33,688 nt of DNA from Actinomadura sp. KC345 (lineage in GTDB: Bacteria; Actinomycetota; Actinomycetes; Streptosporangiales; Streptosporangiaceae): positions 1 through 33,688 of the forward strand of contig NZ_SMKH01000053.1 of assembly GCF_004348515.1 (NCBI RefSeq), in the 5' to 3' direction. The notes under the pieces were generated by a model. It had not been told where the DNA came from and ran no database searches. It saw only the letters and a list, made by a program, of their open reading frames with translations. The position numbers and the translations under genes are program-made. Below are positions 16,585 through 23,785 of the stretch, one piece after another. How positions within the stretch are numbered: the first letter of the stretch is position 1; the number at the start of each line of letters is the position of its first letter.

Positions 16585-17799
16585 ATGAGCAGTCCCGCGC
16601 CCTCCCCGCCCTCCGCCCCCGAGAACTGCGGGCTTGCGGTCTTCTGGGACGAACGGCTCACCTCCTACGACTTCGGCGCCGGGCATCCCATGAACCCGGT
16701 GCGCGTCGAGCTGACGATGGCGCTGGCCCGGGAGCTCGGCGTCCTGGACCGGCCGAACGTGCGGGTGTCGGCGTTCGAGGCCGCGGGCGACAAGCTGCTC
16801 CGGCTCGTCCACGAGGAGCCCTACATCGCGGCCGTGAAGCACGCCGGAGGTACCGGGCTCCCCGAGGTCCGGTACGGCATCGGAACCCCCGACAACCCCG
16901 TGTTCCTCGGCATGCACGACGCGTCCGCCCTGGTCGCGGGCGCGTCCGTCGCGGCGGCCGAGGCGGTGTGGACGGGACGCTCCGAGCACGCCGTCAACGT
17001 CTCCGGCGGCCTGCACCACGCGCTGAGCGGCGCCGCCAGCGGCTTCTGCGTCTACAACGACCCGGCCATCGCGATCGCGTGGCTGCTGGAGAACGGCGCC
17101 GAGCGCGTCGCCTACGTCGACATCGACGTCCACCACGGCGACGGCGTCCAGGCCGCGTTCTACGACGACCCCCGCGTTCTGACGATCAGCCTGCACGAGA
17201 CGCCGCGGACGCTGTTCCCCGGCACCGGCTTCCCGAACGAGACGGGCGCGGACGGCACGTCGGTCAACATCTCGCTGCCGCCCGGTACCGGCGACCGGCC
17301 GTGGCTGCGGGCGTTCAACGCGGTCGTCCCGCCGCTGCTGCGCAGGTTCCGCGCGGACGTCCTGGTCACCCAGCACGGCGCCGACGGCCACGCGCTCGAC
17401 CCGCTCGCGCACCTGACGCTCAGCGTGGACGGGCAGCGGACCGCCTACGGCCTGCTGCACCGGCTCGCGCACGAGACCGCGGGCGGCCGCTGGATCGCCA
17501 CCGGGGGCGGCGGCTACGAGCTCGTGCAGGTCGTGCCGAGGGCGTGGACGCATCTGCTGGCCGAGGCGGCGGGCGGGCCGATCCCGCCGGACACGCCGAC
17601 CCCGGAGGAGTGGCGCGAGTTCGCCCGGCTGCGCACCGACGAGATCGCCCCCCGCCGGATGACGGACGGCACGGATGTTGTGGAGGTCAGTACGTGGGGG
17701 AGCGGCTACGACCCGGCGAATCCTGTCGACCAGGCGATCCTGGCGACGCGGCGGGCGGTGTTCCCCGAGCACGGCCTCGACCCGATGACGGACGAATGA
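16585..17799 (+). CDS. acuC: Acetoin utilization protein AcuC (class I HDAC-fold deacetylase)
   Basis: A 404-residue zinc-dependent lysine deacetylase family member; AcuC of Bacillus deacetylates acetyl-CoA synthetase. HDAC landmarks in order are HPMNPVRVE, VNVSGGLHHA, YVDIDVHHGDGVQAAFYDD (zinc Asp and His, catalytic HH pair), FPGTGF, TQHGADGHALDPLAHL (zinc Asp) and ATGGGGYEL. All expected metal ligands are present, so an active enzyme is likely. The stop overlaps the start of the next gene (ATGA), indicating a two-gene unit. Confidence 0.93.
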   Translation: MSSPAPSPPSAPENCGLAVFWDERLTSYDFGAGHPMNPVRVELTMALARELGVLDRPNVRVSAFEAAGDKLLRLVHEEPYIAAVKHAGGTGLPEVRYGIGTPDNPVFLGMHDASALVAGASVAAAEAVWTGRSEHAVNVSGGLHHALSGAASGFCVYNDPAIAIAWLLENGAERVAYVDIDVHHGDGVQAAFYDDPRVLTISLHETPRTLFPGTGFPNETGADGTSVNISLPPGTGDRPWLRAFNAVVPPLLRRFRADVLVTQHGADGHALDPLAHLTLSVDGQRTAYGLLHRLAHETAGGRWIATGGGGYELVQVVPRAWTHLLAEAAGGPIPPDTPTPEEWREFARLRTDEIAPRRMTDGTDVVEVSTWGSGYDPANPVDQAILATRRAVFPEHGLDPMTDE

Positions 17800-18695
17800 C
17801 GGCTGGGACACCGGGCGGGGCGCCGTCCGGGGCGGGCGCGCCCGAGACGAAACCGGCGCCGACCAGGGACGAGCTGCGCACCCACCTCGTCCGGACGATG
17901 ATCGCCGGTGAGGTGGCGACGCCGCGCCAGAACAACCTCCTGCACTACCGGCGGATGGCCGCGGGCCGGCCGTACTACCAGTTCGGGCTGGAGCTCAAGC
18001 CGTCGTGGACGGAACGGACCGTGCTGGAGATGATGGTCGAGCGCTGCGGCGTCGACCCCGACCCCCGGCACATCTACGGCGACGACACCATCGACCCCGA
18101 GATCACGCTCGACACGCTGGAGGCGATGGGCGAGCGCATCGGGCTCGCCGCCCGGCGCCGGGAGAACGTCGTGATCGCGACCGGGCATCCGGCGACGCTG
18201 ACCCCGCTGTACCAGGAGGTCGCGCGAGCCCTGGCGGGGGCGGGCTGCCGGGTGCTGACGCCCGCGGAGGGCTGGACGTACGAGATCGAGTCCGGCTACT
18301 ACGGCGACCTCGACGTGCGCCGCATCGTCTACGCCGACCCCGGTGTGGCGATGCTGGAGGGCGACGACTTCCGGACCCACCACACGCATGATCCGCACCC
18401 GATGGAGGCCATGCTCCGCGAGCTGGCCGATACCGCTTCCGGGGATGCCGCGGGAGCTAAACCCAATATTTGGCCGGATCTGGCCATCGCCGATCACGGC
18501 TGGGCGGGAGCCGCCGGCGAGGCGGGCATCGACACCGTGGGGTTCGCGGACTGTAACGATCCCGCGCTGTTCGCCGGTGCCGCCGAAGGCAAGATCGACG
18601 TGGTCGTCCCGCTCGACGACGGCGTGGCCTCGCACCACTATGCGCCTCTGACCGCGTACATCCTTGATCATGCGGGCCTGTACCCGTCCGCCTGA
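17796..18695 (+). CDS. Phosphatase-like protein of the acuC-bdtA neighbourhood
   Basis: A 299-residue protein starting at an ATG that overlaps the acuC stop. Actinobacterial homologues in this position are usually named phosphatase. Visible segments are ATPRQNNLLHYRRMAAG, a predicted Rossmann-like strand and loop VVIATGHPATLTPLYQEVARAL, a His-rich RTHHTHDPHPMEAML, DLAIADHGWAGAAGEAGIDTVGFADCNDPALF and VVVPLDDGVASHHYAPLTAYIL. The His/Asp-rich loops could bind metal, but I cannot assign a catalytic mechanism. Family membership is likely; the phosphatase activity is an inherited name, not shown here. Confidence 0.82.
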   Translation: MTAGTPGGAPSGAGAPETKPAPTRDELRTHLVRTMIAGEVATPRQNNLLHYRRMAAGRPYYQFGLELKPSWTERTVLEMMVERCGVDPDPRHIYGDDTIDPEITLDTLEAMGERIGLAARRRENVVIATGHPATLTPLYQEVARALAGAGCRVLTPAEGWTYEIESGYYGDLDVRRIVYADPGVAMLEGDDFRTHHTHDPHPMEAMLRELADTASGDAAGAKPNIWPDLAIADHGWAGAAGEAGIDTVGFADCNDPALFAGAAEGKIDVVVPLDDGVASHHYAPLTAYILDHAGLYPSA

Positions 18696-18958
18696 CCTCA
18701 GCGCGGCACAGGTGCGCCCGCCGTCCGGGGCGACGTGGCGCCGTCTCGGTCGTCACTGCGTGTGACAGGGCGGCCCTGGCGGGACGGATGGGCTTGTGCG
18801 ACGCCCTCGGGAGTGCAGGAACCGCAGGTCAGTCGAGGGTTTCGGTGGACAAGCGTTCGTGGCGCCACTCCATGTGCCGTTATGTCCACGCTCCGTACGG
18901 AATCAGCACTGTGTCCCTGGGGTCAGGTCAGGATACGGAAATGTGCGGAACTCCCCTC

Positions 18959-18986
18959 TTGCGACTGCCGATACGCGATTTACGCT
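18959..18986 (+). promoter_or_regulatory. Possible sigma-70-type promoter before the BdtA-like gene
   Basis: TTGCGA at 18959-18964 and TACGCT at 18981-18986 are separated by 16 bases, in a 363-base gap (18696-19058) that otherwise shows no convincing gene. Transcription would start near 18993, just before the GTGA/TCACC palindrome at 19004-19018. The rest of the gap, about 18700-18950, holds nothing I can support. Confidence 0.4.
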
Positions 18987-19003
18987 GGAGGAAGTACACG
19001 TGC

Positions 19004-19018
19004 GTGATCAAAGTCACC
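19004..19018. promoter_or_regulatory. BldD-like operator, GTGA-N6-TCACC
   Basis: GTGA (19004-19007) and TCACC (19014-19018) form an inverted repeat of the AGTGA-Nm-TCACC type described for BldD, the developmental master repressor. The site lies about 40 bases before the start of a gene resembling bdtA, a known BldD target in Streptomyces. Position and gene identity make it plausible; the first A of the left half-site is C here. Confidence 0.45.
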
Positions 19019-19058
19019 CAAAGGGCCGGTGCGCGGCACGTGTGGAAGAGGGCGTCCG

Positions 19059-19262
19059 ATGACCTCAGGCGAGCGACCTCTGAGCGAGGTCAGGTTCCTG
19101 ACCGTGGCCGAAGTGGCCTCGGTGATGCGGGTGTCCAAGATGACCGTCTACCGCCTCGTCCACTCCGGCGAGCTGCCCGCGATCCGCGTGGGCCGTTCGT
19201 TCCGGGTTCCCGAGCAGGCCGTTCACGACTACCTGCGCGACGCGTACATCGAAGCCGGATAA
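19059..19262 (+). CDS. bdtA: BdtA-like excisionase-fold DNA-binding protein
   Basis: A 67-residue protein that is almost entirely a MerR/excisionase-type winged helix: VRFLTVAEVASVMRVSKMTVYRLVHSGELPAIRVGRSFRVPEQAVHDYL. The helix-turn-helix is AEVASVMRVSKMTVYRLV and the wing is AIRVGRSFRV. It closely resembles Streptomyces BdtA, which sits in the same neighbourhood (acuC and proC to one side, bS22 and an epimerase to the other). The ATG at 19059 has a purine-rich site (GGAAGAGGG at 19044-19052); a GTG at 19029 is in frame but less likely. A regulatory role in development is inferred from the homologue's name as a BldD target. Confidence 0.85.
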   Translation: MTSGERPLSEVRFLTVAEVASVMRVSKMTVYRLVHSGELPAIRVGRSFRVPEQAVHDYLRDAYIEAG

Positions 19263-19375
19263 CGGGTAAGGGCGGGGCATGAGCCATGACCCCGCCGGAT
19301 ACTCCGCACCCGGCCGTGCAGGGGGCATCGGGACCGACCCCCGGGGACGTCCCGAAGCTGGGGAAGCAGGGCGAG

Positions 19376-19391
19376 GACCGGTAAGCCGGTC
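19376..19391. terminator. Short hairpin GACCGG-TAAG-CCGGTC
   Basis: Six-base perfect stem with a four-base loop, 114 bases after the BdtA-like stop. There is no U-tract. It may contribute to ending that transcript together with the stronger stem at 19461-19487. Confidence 0.35.
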
Positions 19392-19460
19392 CGGACACCA
19401 GCGGGACGGGCCGCGGCGACCACCCGGTGGCCGCCGGGACCCGCCCGCGCGAAGCGGTGC

Positions 19461-19487
19461 CCGGCGCCGCGCCAGGCGCGGCGCCGG
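19461..19487. terminator. Very strong 12-bp hairpin with 3-base loop upstream of bS22
   Basis: CCGGCGCCGCGC pairs perfectly with GCGCGGCGCCGG around a CAG loop. It lies in the 405-base gap (19263-19667) between the BdtA-like gene and bS22, where I see no gene. It is either a U-tract-less terminator or an insulating structure ahead of the ribosomal protein message. Confidence 0.55.
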
Positions 19488-19667
19488 ACTCCGCATGCCC
19501 GCCGGACGCGGGCCGCCGCGACGCAGCGCGCCGTGGGACAGGGCGGGGCGTGAACCCCCTCAGTGCAGCGGTACCCTTGGACGTCGGCCCGTGCGCGCGT
19601 TTCGAGTGATCCTCGCCTGCGGCACGACGGTCTTCTGCACATCACCCGATTCGCCGAGTGAGGTCCC

Positions 19668-19766
19668 ATGGGCTCTGTCATCAAGAAGCGCCGCAAGCGC
19701 ATGGCCAAGAAGAAGCACCGCAAGCTGCTGAAGAAGACGCGCATCCAGCGCCGCAACAAGAAGTAG
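19668..19766 (+). CDS. Small ribosomal subunit protein bS22 (AURKAIP1/COX24 domain)
   Basis: A 32-residue, extremely basic protein (18 Lys/Arg): [17 protein letters not shown] followed by [15 protein letters not shown]. This is the actinobacterial AURKAIP1/COX24-domain peptide recognised as the extra small-subunit protein bS22 seen in mycobacterial ribosomes. The ATG at 19668 follows GAGG at 19660-19663. It is too short for routine gene callers. It lies between the BdtA-like gene and the SDR epimerase, as in Streptomyces. Confidence is high because the sequence is near-invariant in this phylum. Confidence 0.95.
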   Translation: MGSVIKKRRKRMAKKKHRKLLKKTRIQRRNKK

Positions 19767-19806
19767 TCGTCCGCCGGCCACTCAGCCGTAAGGGGTGGGG
19801 CGCACA

Positions 19807-20820
19807 GTGTCCTCGATGCCCGCCGCCGCGGCCCGTGTCGTCCTCGTCACGGGCGTCTCCCGTTTCCTGGGGGCGCGGGTCGCGAACACCCTGCAAGCCG
19901 ACCCGGGCATCGAACGGGTGATCGGCGTGGACACCGTGCCGCCCGAACTGCCCGGCGTGTCGCTCGGCCGCACCGAGTTCGTCCGCGTCGACATCCGGAC
20001 GCCGAGCATCGCGAACATCATCGCGTCGGCCGGGGTCGACACCGTGGTGCACCTGAACCTGGTGACCTCCTCGTCCGTCCCGCGGGCGAAGGTGAAAGAG
20101 CTCAACGTCATCGGCACGATGCAGCTGCTCGCGGCCTGCCAGCGCTCGCCCGACATGCGCAAGCTCGTCGTGCGCTCGTCGGCCGCCGTGTACGGCTCGT
20201 CGCCGATGGACCCGGCCGTGTTCACCGAGCAGGACCAGCCGGCCGAGGCGCCCACGTCCGGGTACGCCAAGGACGCGGTCGAGGTCGAGGGCTACGTCCG
20301 GGGACTGATGCGACGCCGGTCCGACCTCACGGTGTCGGTGCTCCGGTTCGCGAACTTCCTCGGTCCCGGGGTGGACTCCCCGCTCAGCCGGTACCTGCAT
20401 CTGCCGGTCGTCCCGACGGTGCTCGGCTTCGACCCGCGGCTGCAGTTCGTCCACGCGGACGACGGCGTCGAGGTGCTGCGCCGCATGACCGTCGAGGACC
20501 ACCCCGGCTGCTTCAACGTCGCGGGCGACGGGGTCCTGCTGCTTTCCCAGGCCCTGCGCCGCGCCGGACGCCCGTACGTGCCCGTCCCGTCGCCGTCCAT
20601 CTCCGTCCTCGGCGACATGGGACGGCGCTTCGCGGGCCTGTCCGGCTTCTCACCGGAACTGCTGCGCTGGCTGACGTACGGCCGCGTCATCGACACCGCC
20701 GCCCTGGAGGACGAGCTGGCGTGGCGTCCCAAGTACAGCTCCGAGGCCGCCTTCGCGGACTTCGCCGGCGCCGAGGGCTTCGGCCACGGCGGGCTGACCT
20801 CGCTGTTCGGACGGCTGTGA
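19807..20820 (+). CDS. NAD-dependent epimerase/dehydratase family protein (atypical extended SDR)
   Basis: A 337-residue extended short-chain dehydrogenase. The cofactor loop is TGVSRFLG (about residues 15-22), followed by VDIRTPSI and VVHLNLVTSSS. The Ser of LVVRSSAAVYGSS is present, but where active epimerases have YxxxK this protein has GYAKDAVEVEGY, so the Lys is not at the usual position. The C-terminal half has the substrate-domain pattern (VSVLRFANFLGPG, LQFVHADDGVEVL, CFNVAGDG). It may therefore bind cofactor without classical catalysis. The GTG at 19807 has a GGGG-rich site just upstream. It probably forms a unit with the acyltransferase gene 19 bases downstream. Confidence 0.88.
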   Translation: MSSMPAAAARVVLVTGVSRFLGARVANTLQADPGIERVIGVDTVPPELPGVSLGRTEFVRVDIRTPSIANIIASAGVDTVVHLNLVTSSSVPRAKVKELNVIGTMQLLAACQRSPDMRKLVVRSSAAVYGSSPMDPAVFTEQDQPAEAPTSGYAKDAVEVEGYVRGLMRRRSDLTVSVLRFANFLGPGVDSPLSRYLHLPVVPTVLGFDPRLQFVHADDGVEVLRRMTVEDHPGCFNVAGDGVLLLSQALRRAGRPYVPVPSPSISVLGDMGRRFAGLSGFSPELLRWLTYGRVIDTAALEDELAWRPKYSSEAAFADFAGAEGFGHGGLTSLFGRL

Positions 20821-20839
20821 GTCCCGAGGAGATGCCAGG

Positions 20840-21787
20840 ATGATGAACGCCCACCGCAAGGACGACGACGAGGGCGCCCAGGTCATCCCCCTCGACCCGG
20901 CCCGCCAGGATGACGACGGCGCGTCCGGCCACTCCCGCCGCGGCCCTTTCGAGCCCGGCCAGATCGAGCGCGGCATCGCGTCCGGGCTGGCGTTCCTGCG
21001 GCGCCGCCTGACCGGCGACTACGAGGTCGACGAGTTCGGCTTCGACCCGGAGTTCAACTCCACGGTCCTCCTGCCCATGGCCCGCGCGCTCTACGAGCAC
21101 TGGTTCCGCGTCGAGATCTCCGGTGTGGACAACATCCCGGACGGCGGCGCCCTCCTGGTCGCCAACCACTCCGGGACCATCCCCCTGGACGCGCTCATGC
21201 TGTCGGTCGCCCTGCACGACCATGCCGACCGCCACGTCCGCCTGCTCGGAGCCGACCTCGTCTACCAGATCCCGCTCCTGGGGCACCTGTCCCGCAAGGC
21301 CGGGCACACGCTCGCCTGCAAGTCCGACGCCGCCCGGCTGCTCGGAAAGGGCGAACTCGTCGGCGTCTTCCCCGAGGGGTTCAAGGGCGTCGGCAAACCG
21401 TTCGCCGAGCGCTACCGCCTCCAGCGCTTCGGCCGCGGCGGCTTCGTCGGGACGGCCCTGCGCGCCGGCGTCCCCATCGTCCCCTGCGCCATCGTCGGCG
21501 CCGAGGAGATCTACCCGAAGATCGCCGACGTGCCCCCGCTGGCCCGCCTCCTCGGCCTCCCGTACTTCCCGGTCACCCCGACGTTCCCGCTCCTCGGCCC
21601 CGCCGGGCTCGTTCCGCTCCCGTCCAAATGGATGATCCAGTTCGGTGAGCCGATGACCCTGGAGGAGTACGAGGCCGACGCCGCCGACGACCCCATGACG
21701 GTCTTCGACATCACCGACCACGTCCGCGAGAACGTCCAGCAACTCCTCTACGACGCCCTCCTCCGCCGAGGCCCCGCCTTCCTCTGA
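20840..21787 (+). CDS. Lysophospholipid acyltransferase family protein (PlsC-like)
   Basis: A 315-residue member of the glycerol-phosphate acyltransferase family, expected to act at the membrane on lysophosphatidic acid or a related acceptor. After a polar N-terminus of about 70 residues, block I is ANHSGTIPLD (His110, Asp117). The spacing is H-X6-D rather than the canonical H-X4-D. Block III is GVFPEGFKGVGKP (FPEG 177-180) and block IV is VPIVPCAIVGAEEIYP. Family membership is clear from order and spacing; the altered block I is a family-wide variant in actinobacteria as far as I recall. The ribosome site GAGGAG at 20826-20831 supports the ATG at 20840. Confidence 0.88.
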   Translation: MMNAHRKDDDEGAQVIPLDPARQDDDGASGHSRRGPFEPGQIERGIASGLAFLRRRLTGDYEVDEFGFDPEFNSTVLLPMARALYEHWFRVEISGVDNIPDGGALLVANHSGTIPLDALMLSVALHDHADRHVRLLGADLVYQIPLLGHLSRKAGHTLACKSDAARLLGKGELVGVFPEGFKGVGKPFAERYRLQRFGRGGFVGTALRAGVPIVPCAIVGAEEIYPKIADVPPLARLLGLPYFPVTPTFPLLGPAGLVPLPSKWMIQFGEPMTLEEYEADAADDPMTVFDITDHVRENVQQLLYDALLRRGPAFL

Positions 21788-21801
21788 CGCCCCGTACCCG
21801 G

Positions 21802-22629
21802 TCAGCGTGCGGTGGTGGCGCGGCGCATCCCCCACAGCGATGCGTGCAGATGCCCGGCGAGCTCGTCCGGCACGCCGGCCTCCTTGGAAGTGGCGAGCAT
21901 GTTCTCCAGCCCGGTCGCCTGCATCTCGGGGTTGGACTCGTCCGGGACCGGTCCGCCGGGGTCGGCGCCATCGACCGTGAACGGCAACATGCGCTCCATC
22001 CAGGGCCGGAGCACGTCGCGTTTGAACGCCTCCACGTCGCCGCCTTCCGCACGGATCAGCGCCACGGCGTGCTCCGCCCCGACGCCCATGCCGTACATGC
22101 CGCTCAGCGCGGCCATGTCGTACATGGCCGCGAACCCGGGGTCCTCGCCGACCCAGTGAGGGCGCCCGAGGGGGTCGAGTGCGGGGGCCGCACGGTCGAA
22201 CAGGTCACGCGCGCCGCTGTAAAGGATGGTGGCATCGGCCGTCCCCACCGTCGGAGGACCGGCCATGATCCCGCCGGCGAGGAGTCGCGCCCCGTGCCTC
22301 CCGAGCCATCCGGCGAGTTCGCGCGCTTGGCGCGCGGAGCCGCTGGTGAGGTTGACGAGCGTCTCGCCGGCCAGTTTCCCCAGGACGGGTGTCAGCGTCT
22401 CACGGACGCTCGCGTCGTCCAGGAGGCATGCGATCGTCAGATCACCCGCCTCGATCGCCTCCTCCGCGCTCGACGCCTCCCGAGCGCCTCGCGCGAGGAG
22501 ACCGCGTGCCTTCCCGGGGCTGCGGTTCCAGACCGTCACCTCCCGGCCGGCTCCGAGGAGCGCGCCCGCGAGCGCATATCCCATGGCTCCCAGTCCGAGG
22601 ATGCTGATTCGTTCCTGTTTCCCGTTCAT
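21802..22629 (-). CDS. Imine reductase / reductive aminase-like NADPH oxidoreductase
   Basis: A 275-residue protein of the beta-hydroxyacid dehydrogenase superfamily. The cofactor motif is ILGLGAMGYALAGALLGAG (GLGAMG at 12-17), followed by VTVWNRSPGKARGL, whose R/S at strand 2 favours NADPH. VNLTSGSARQARELA and GGIMAGPPTVG follow. The C-terminal domain starts at WVGEDPGFAAMYDMAALSGMYG, where the catalytic Lys of hydroxyisobutyrate dehydrogenases is replaced by Asp171, the hallmark of imine reductases and RedAm-like enzymes. Natural substrate unknown. The ATG at 22629 starts the Rossmann domain. It is divergent from a TetR gene with a palindromic operator between them. Confidence 0.86.
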   Translation of the reverse strand: MNGKQERISILGLGAMGYALAGALLGAGREVTVWNRSPGKARGLLARGAREASSAEEAIEAGDLTIACLLDDASVRETLTPVLGKLAGETLVNLTSGSARQARELAGWLGRHGARLLAGGIMAGPPTVGTADATILYSGARDLFDRAAPALDPLGRPHWVGEDPGFAAMYDMAALSGMYGMGVGAEHAVALIRAEGGDVEAFKRDVLRPWMERMLPFTVDGADPGGPVPDESNPEMQATGLENMLATSKEAGVPDELAGHLHASLWGMRRATTAR

Positions 22630-22668
22630 GCGATCCACTGTTCCCGGGGGCCGCGACACGCCACAAGA

Positions 22669-22686
22669 ACGCACTTCAAAGTGCGT
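22669..22686. promoter_or_regulatory. Perfect 18-bp palindromic operator (ACGCACTT-CA-AAGTGCGT)
   Basis: Eight-base perfect arms around a two-base centre, 40 bases upstream of the imine reductase start and upstream of the divergent TetR gene. Size and symmetry fit a TetR-family operator, so autoregulation with control of the reductase is the simple reading. No binding data; inference from layout. Confidence 0.7.
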
Positions 22687-22802
22687 GGTTACCTAGGAGA
22701 AAGCCACGTGGGCCGGGAATTCCGGGACGTAAGCCGACCGTTACCCTGCCGGTGGGATGAGACATTCCGAGTACTATCGTCCCCAGCGGTCAAGGGGGAG
22801 AC

Positions 22803-23402
22803 ATCAACGAACCCGGGAACACCGAGCTGAGCCGACGTCCGCACGACGCCCCTCCGCGCCCCAACGCGCTGAGCGTCCTGGATCTGGCCCGCCAGTGGTT
22901 CATCCAGGGACGCCGGATCGACATGGGCGAACTGGGCGCCGAACTGGGCGTCAGCCGCGCCACGCTGTTCCGCTGGGTCGGCAACCGCGACCAGCTCACG
23001 GCCGACATCCTCCGCGACCTCGCGACCAAGACGTTCCACCGGGCCCTGGCCGCCCATGCGGACACCACCGGCGCCACGCGGGTCTCCGCAGTCATCGGCG
23101 ACTTCGTCCAGATCCTCGCCGAGACAAGCTTTTTCGTCGACTTCGTCCACCGCGAACCCGAGCGGGCACTGAGGCTGCTCACCACGAAGGAGAGCCCCGT
23201 CCAGGGCTACGCGATCGAGCGCGTCGAACAGCTCCTCGACGAGGAGATCGACCCGCCCTCGGGTCCCGAGGCGATCCACCACCACGACCTGGCCTACTTG
23301 ATCATCCGCATATGCGAATCGCTGCTCTACACCGACCTGATCACCGGCGACCCCCCGAACCCGGACATCGCCCGCCAGGCGATCTACGCCCTGATCCGCT
23401 GA
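22803..23402 (+). CDS. TetR-family regulator (QsdR-like) with non-canonical start
   Basis: A TetR-type regulator with the DNA-binding domain VLDLARQWFIQGRRIDMGELGAELGVSRATLFRWVGNRDQLTADIL and a helical C-terminal domain (FVDFVHREPERALRLL, LAYLIIRICESLLYTDLI). The RATLFRWVG form is typical of QsdR-like members. The only ATG, at 22923, lies after helix 1, so it cannot start a functional protein. Between the upstream in-frame stop (22758-22760) and 22923 there is no ATG, GTG or TTG. A strong AAGGGGGAG (22792-22800) is followed by ATC at 22803, giving 199 residues, the normal TetR length. An ATC start, a CTG at 22827, or a frameshift from ATG 22757 are the options. Confidence 0.72.
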   Translation: MNEPGNTELSRRPHDAPPRPNALSVLDLARQWFIQGRRIDMGELGAELGVSRATLFRWVGNRDQLTADILRDLATKTFHRALAAHADTTGATRVSAVIGDFVQILAETSFFVDFVHREPERALRLLTTKESPVQGYAIERVEQLLDEEIDPPSGPEAIHHHDLAYLIIRICESLLYTDLITGDPPNPDIARQAIYALIR

Positions 23403-23410
23403 CGCGCCGG

Positions 23411-23785
23411 TCACCAGGTGGACGGGAAGAGCCGGTGCTTGAGAAGCCGGTCGACCCGGGCGGCCGCCGCCTCGGCGTCCCCGCAGAGGCACAGGTAGCC
23501 GCGCCGTCCCCACTGCGCCTCGTGGTAGGCCCGCGTACCACCGGGGGCGGCAAGGACGCTGACCACGATGCCGACGTCCCTGGTCGCCCGCGCGTGGACC
23601 CACAGCAGCGGAACGGGGACGGCGAACTCCTCACGGCGGTAGAACCTCATGAAGCGCCACCCTTGAGGGGAGAGCGCCATGGCCAGCTCGTCCAGGCACC
23701 GCACGGCCGTCTCGTGCCCCCGACGGGTGCGCCACCGGAGCAGATGACGCTCGGCCCGCACGGCTAGAGCCCGCACTTCGCCCAT
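23411..23785 (-). CDS. Hypothetical protein, 124 residues
   Basis: A 124-residue soluble protein without a recognised family. It has a basic N-terminal helix (VRALAVRAERHLLRWRTRRGHETAVRCLDELAMAL), a beta-rich middle (WRFMRFYRREEFAVPVPLLWVHA, DVGIVVSVLAAPGG) and a C-terminal helix (AAAARVDRLLKHRLFPSTW). Its ATG at 23785 lies 22 bases inside the 3' end of the RsbW-like ATPase gene, so the two are translationally linked and it probably belongs to the WhiJ/AbaA-type locus. Confidence 0.7.
   Translation of the reverse strand: MGEVRALAVRAERHLLRWRTRRGHETAVRCLDELAMALSPQGWRFMRFYRREEFAVPVPLLWVHARATRDVGIVVSVLAAPGGTRAYHEAQWGRRGYLCLCGDAEAAAARVDRLLKHRLFPSTW

Noticed and set aside
18947..18952. GGAACT as a -35 for a SigE-type ECF promoter.
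   Set aside because: No matching -10 at 15-18 bases downstream.
18735..19007. A 90-codon frame before the BdtA-like gene.
   Set aside because: Composition is unlike neighbouring proteins, it has no ribosome site, and it runs through the promoter and leader region.
22757..23767. A 336-codon plus-strand frame from ATG 22757.
   Set aside because: Its sequence is Arg/Pro-rich and shows no domain; the TetR domain lies in a different frame. A frameshift linking ATG 22757 to the TetR frame is kept only as an alternative explanation.
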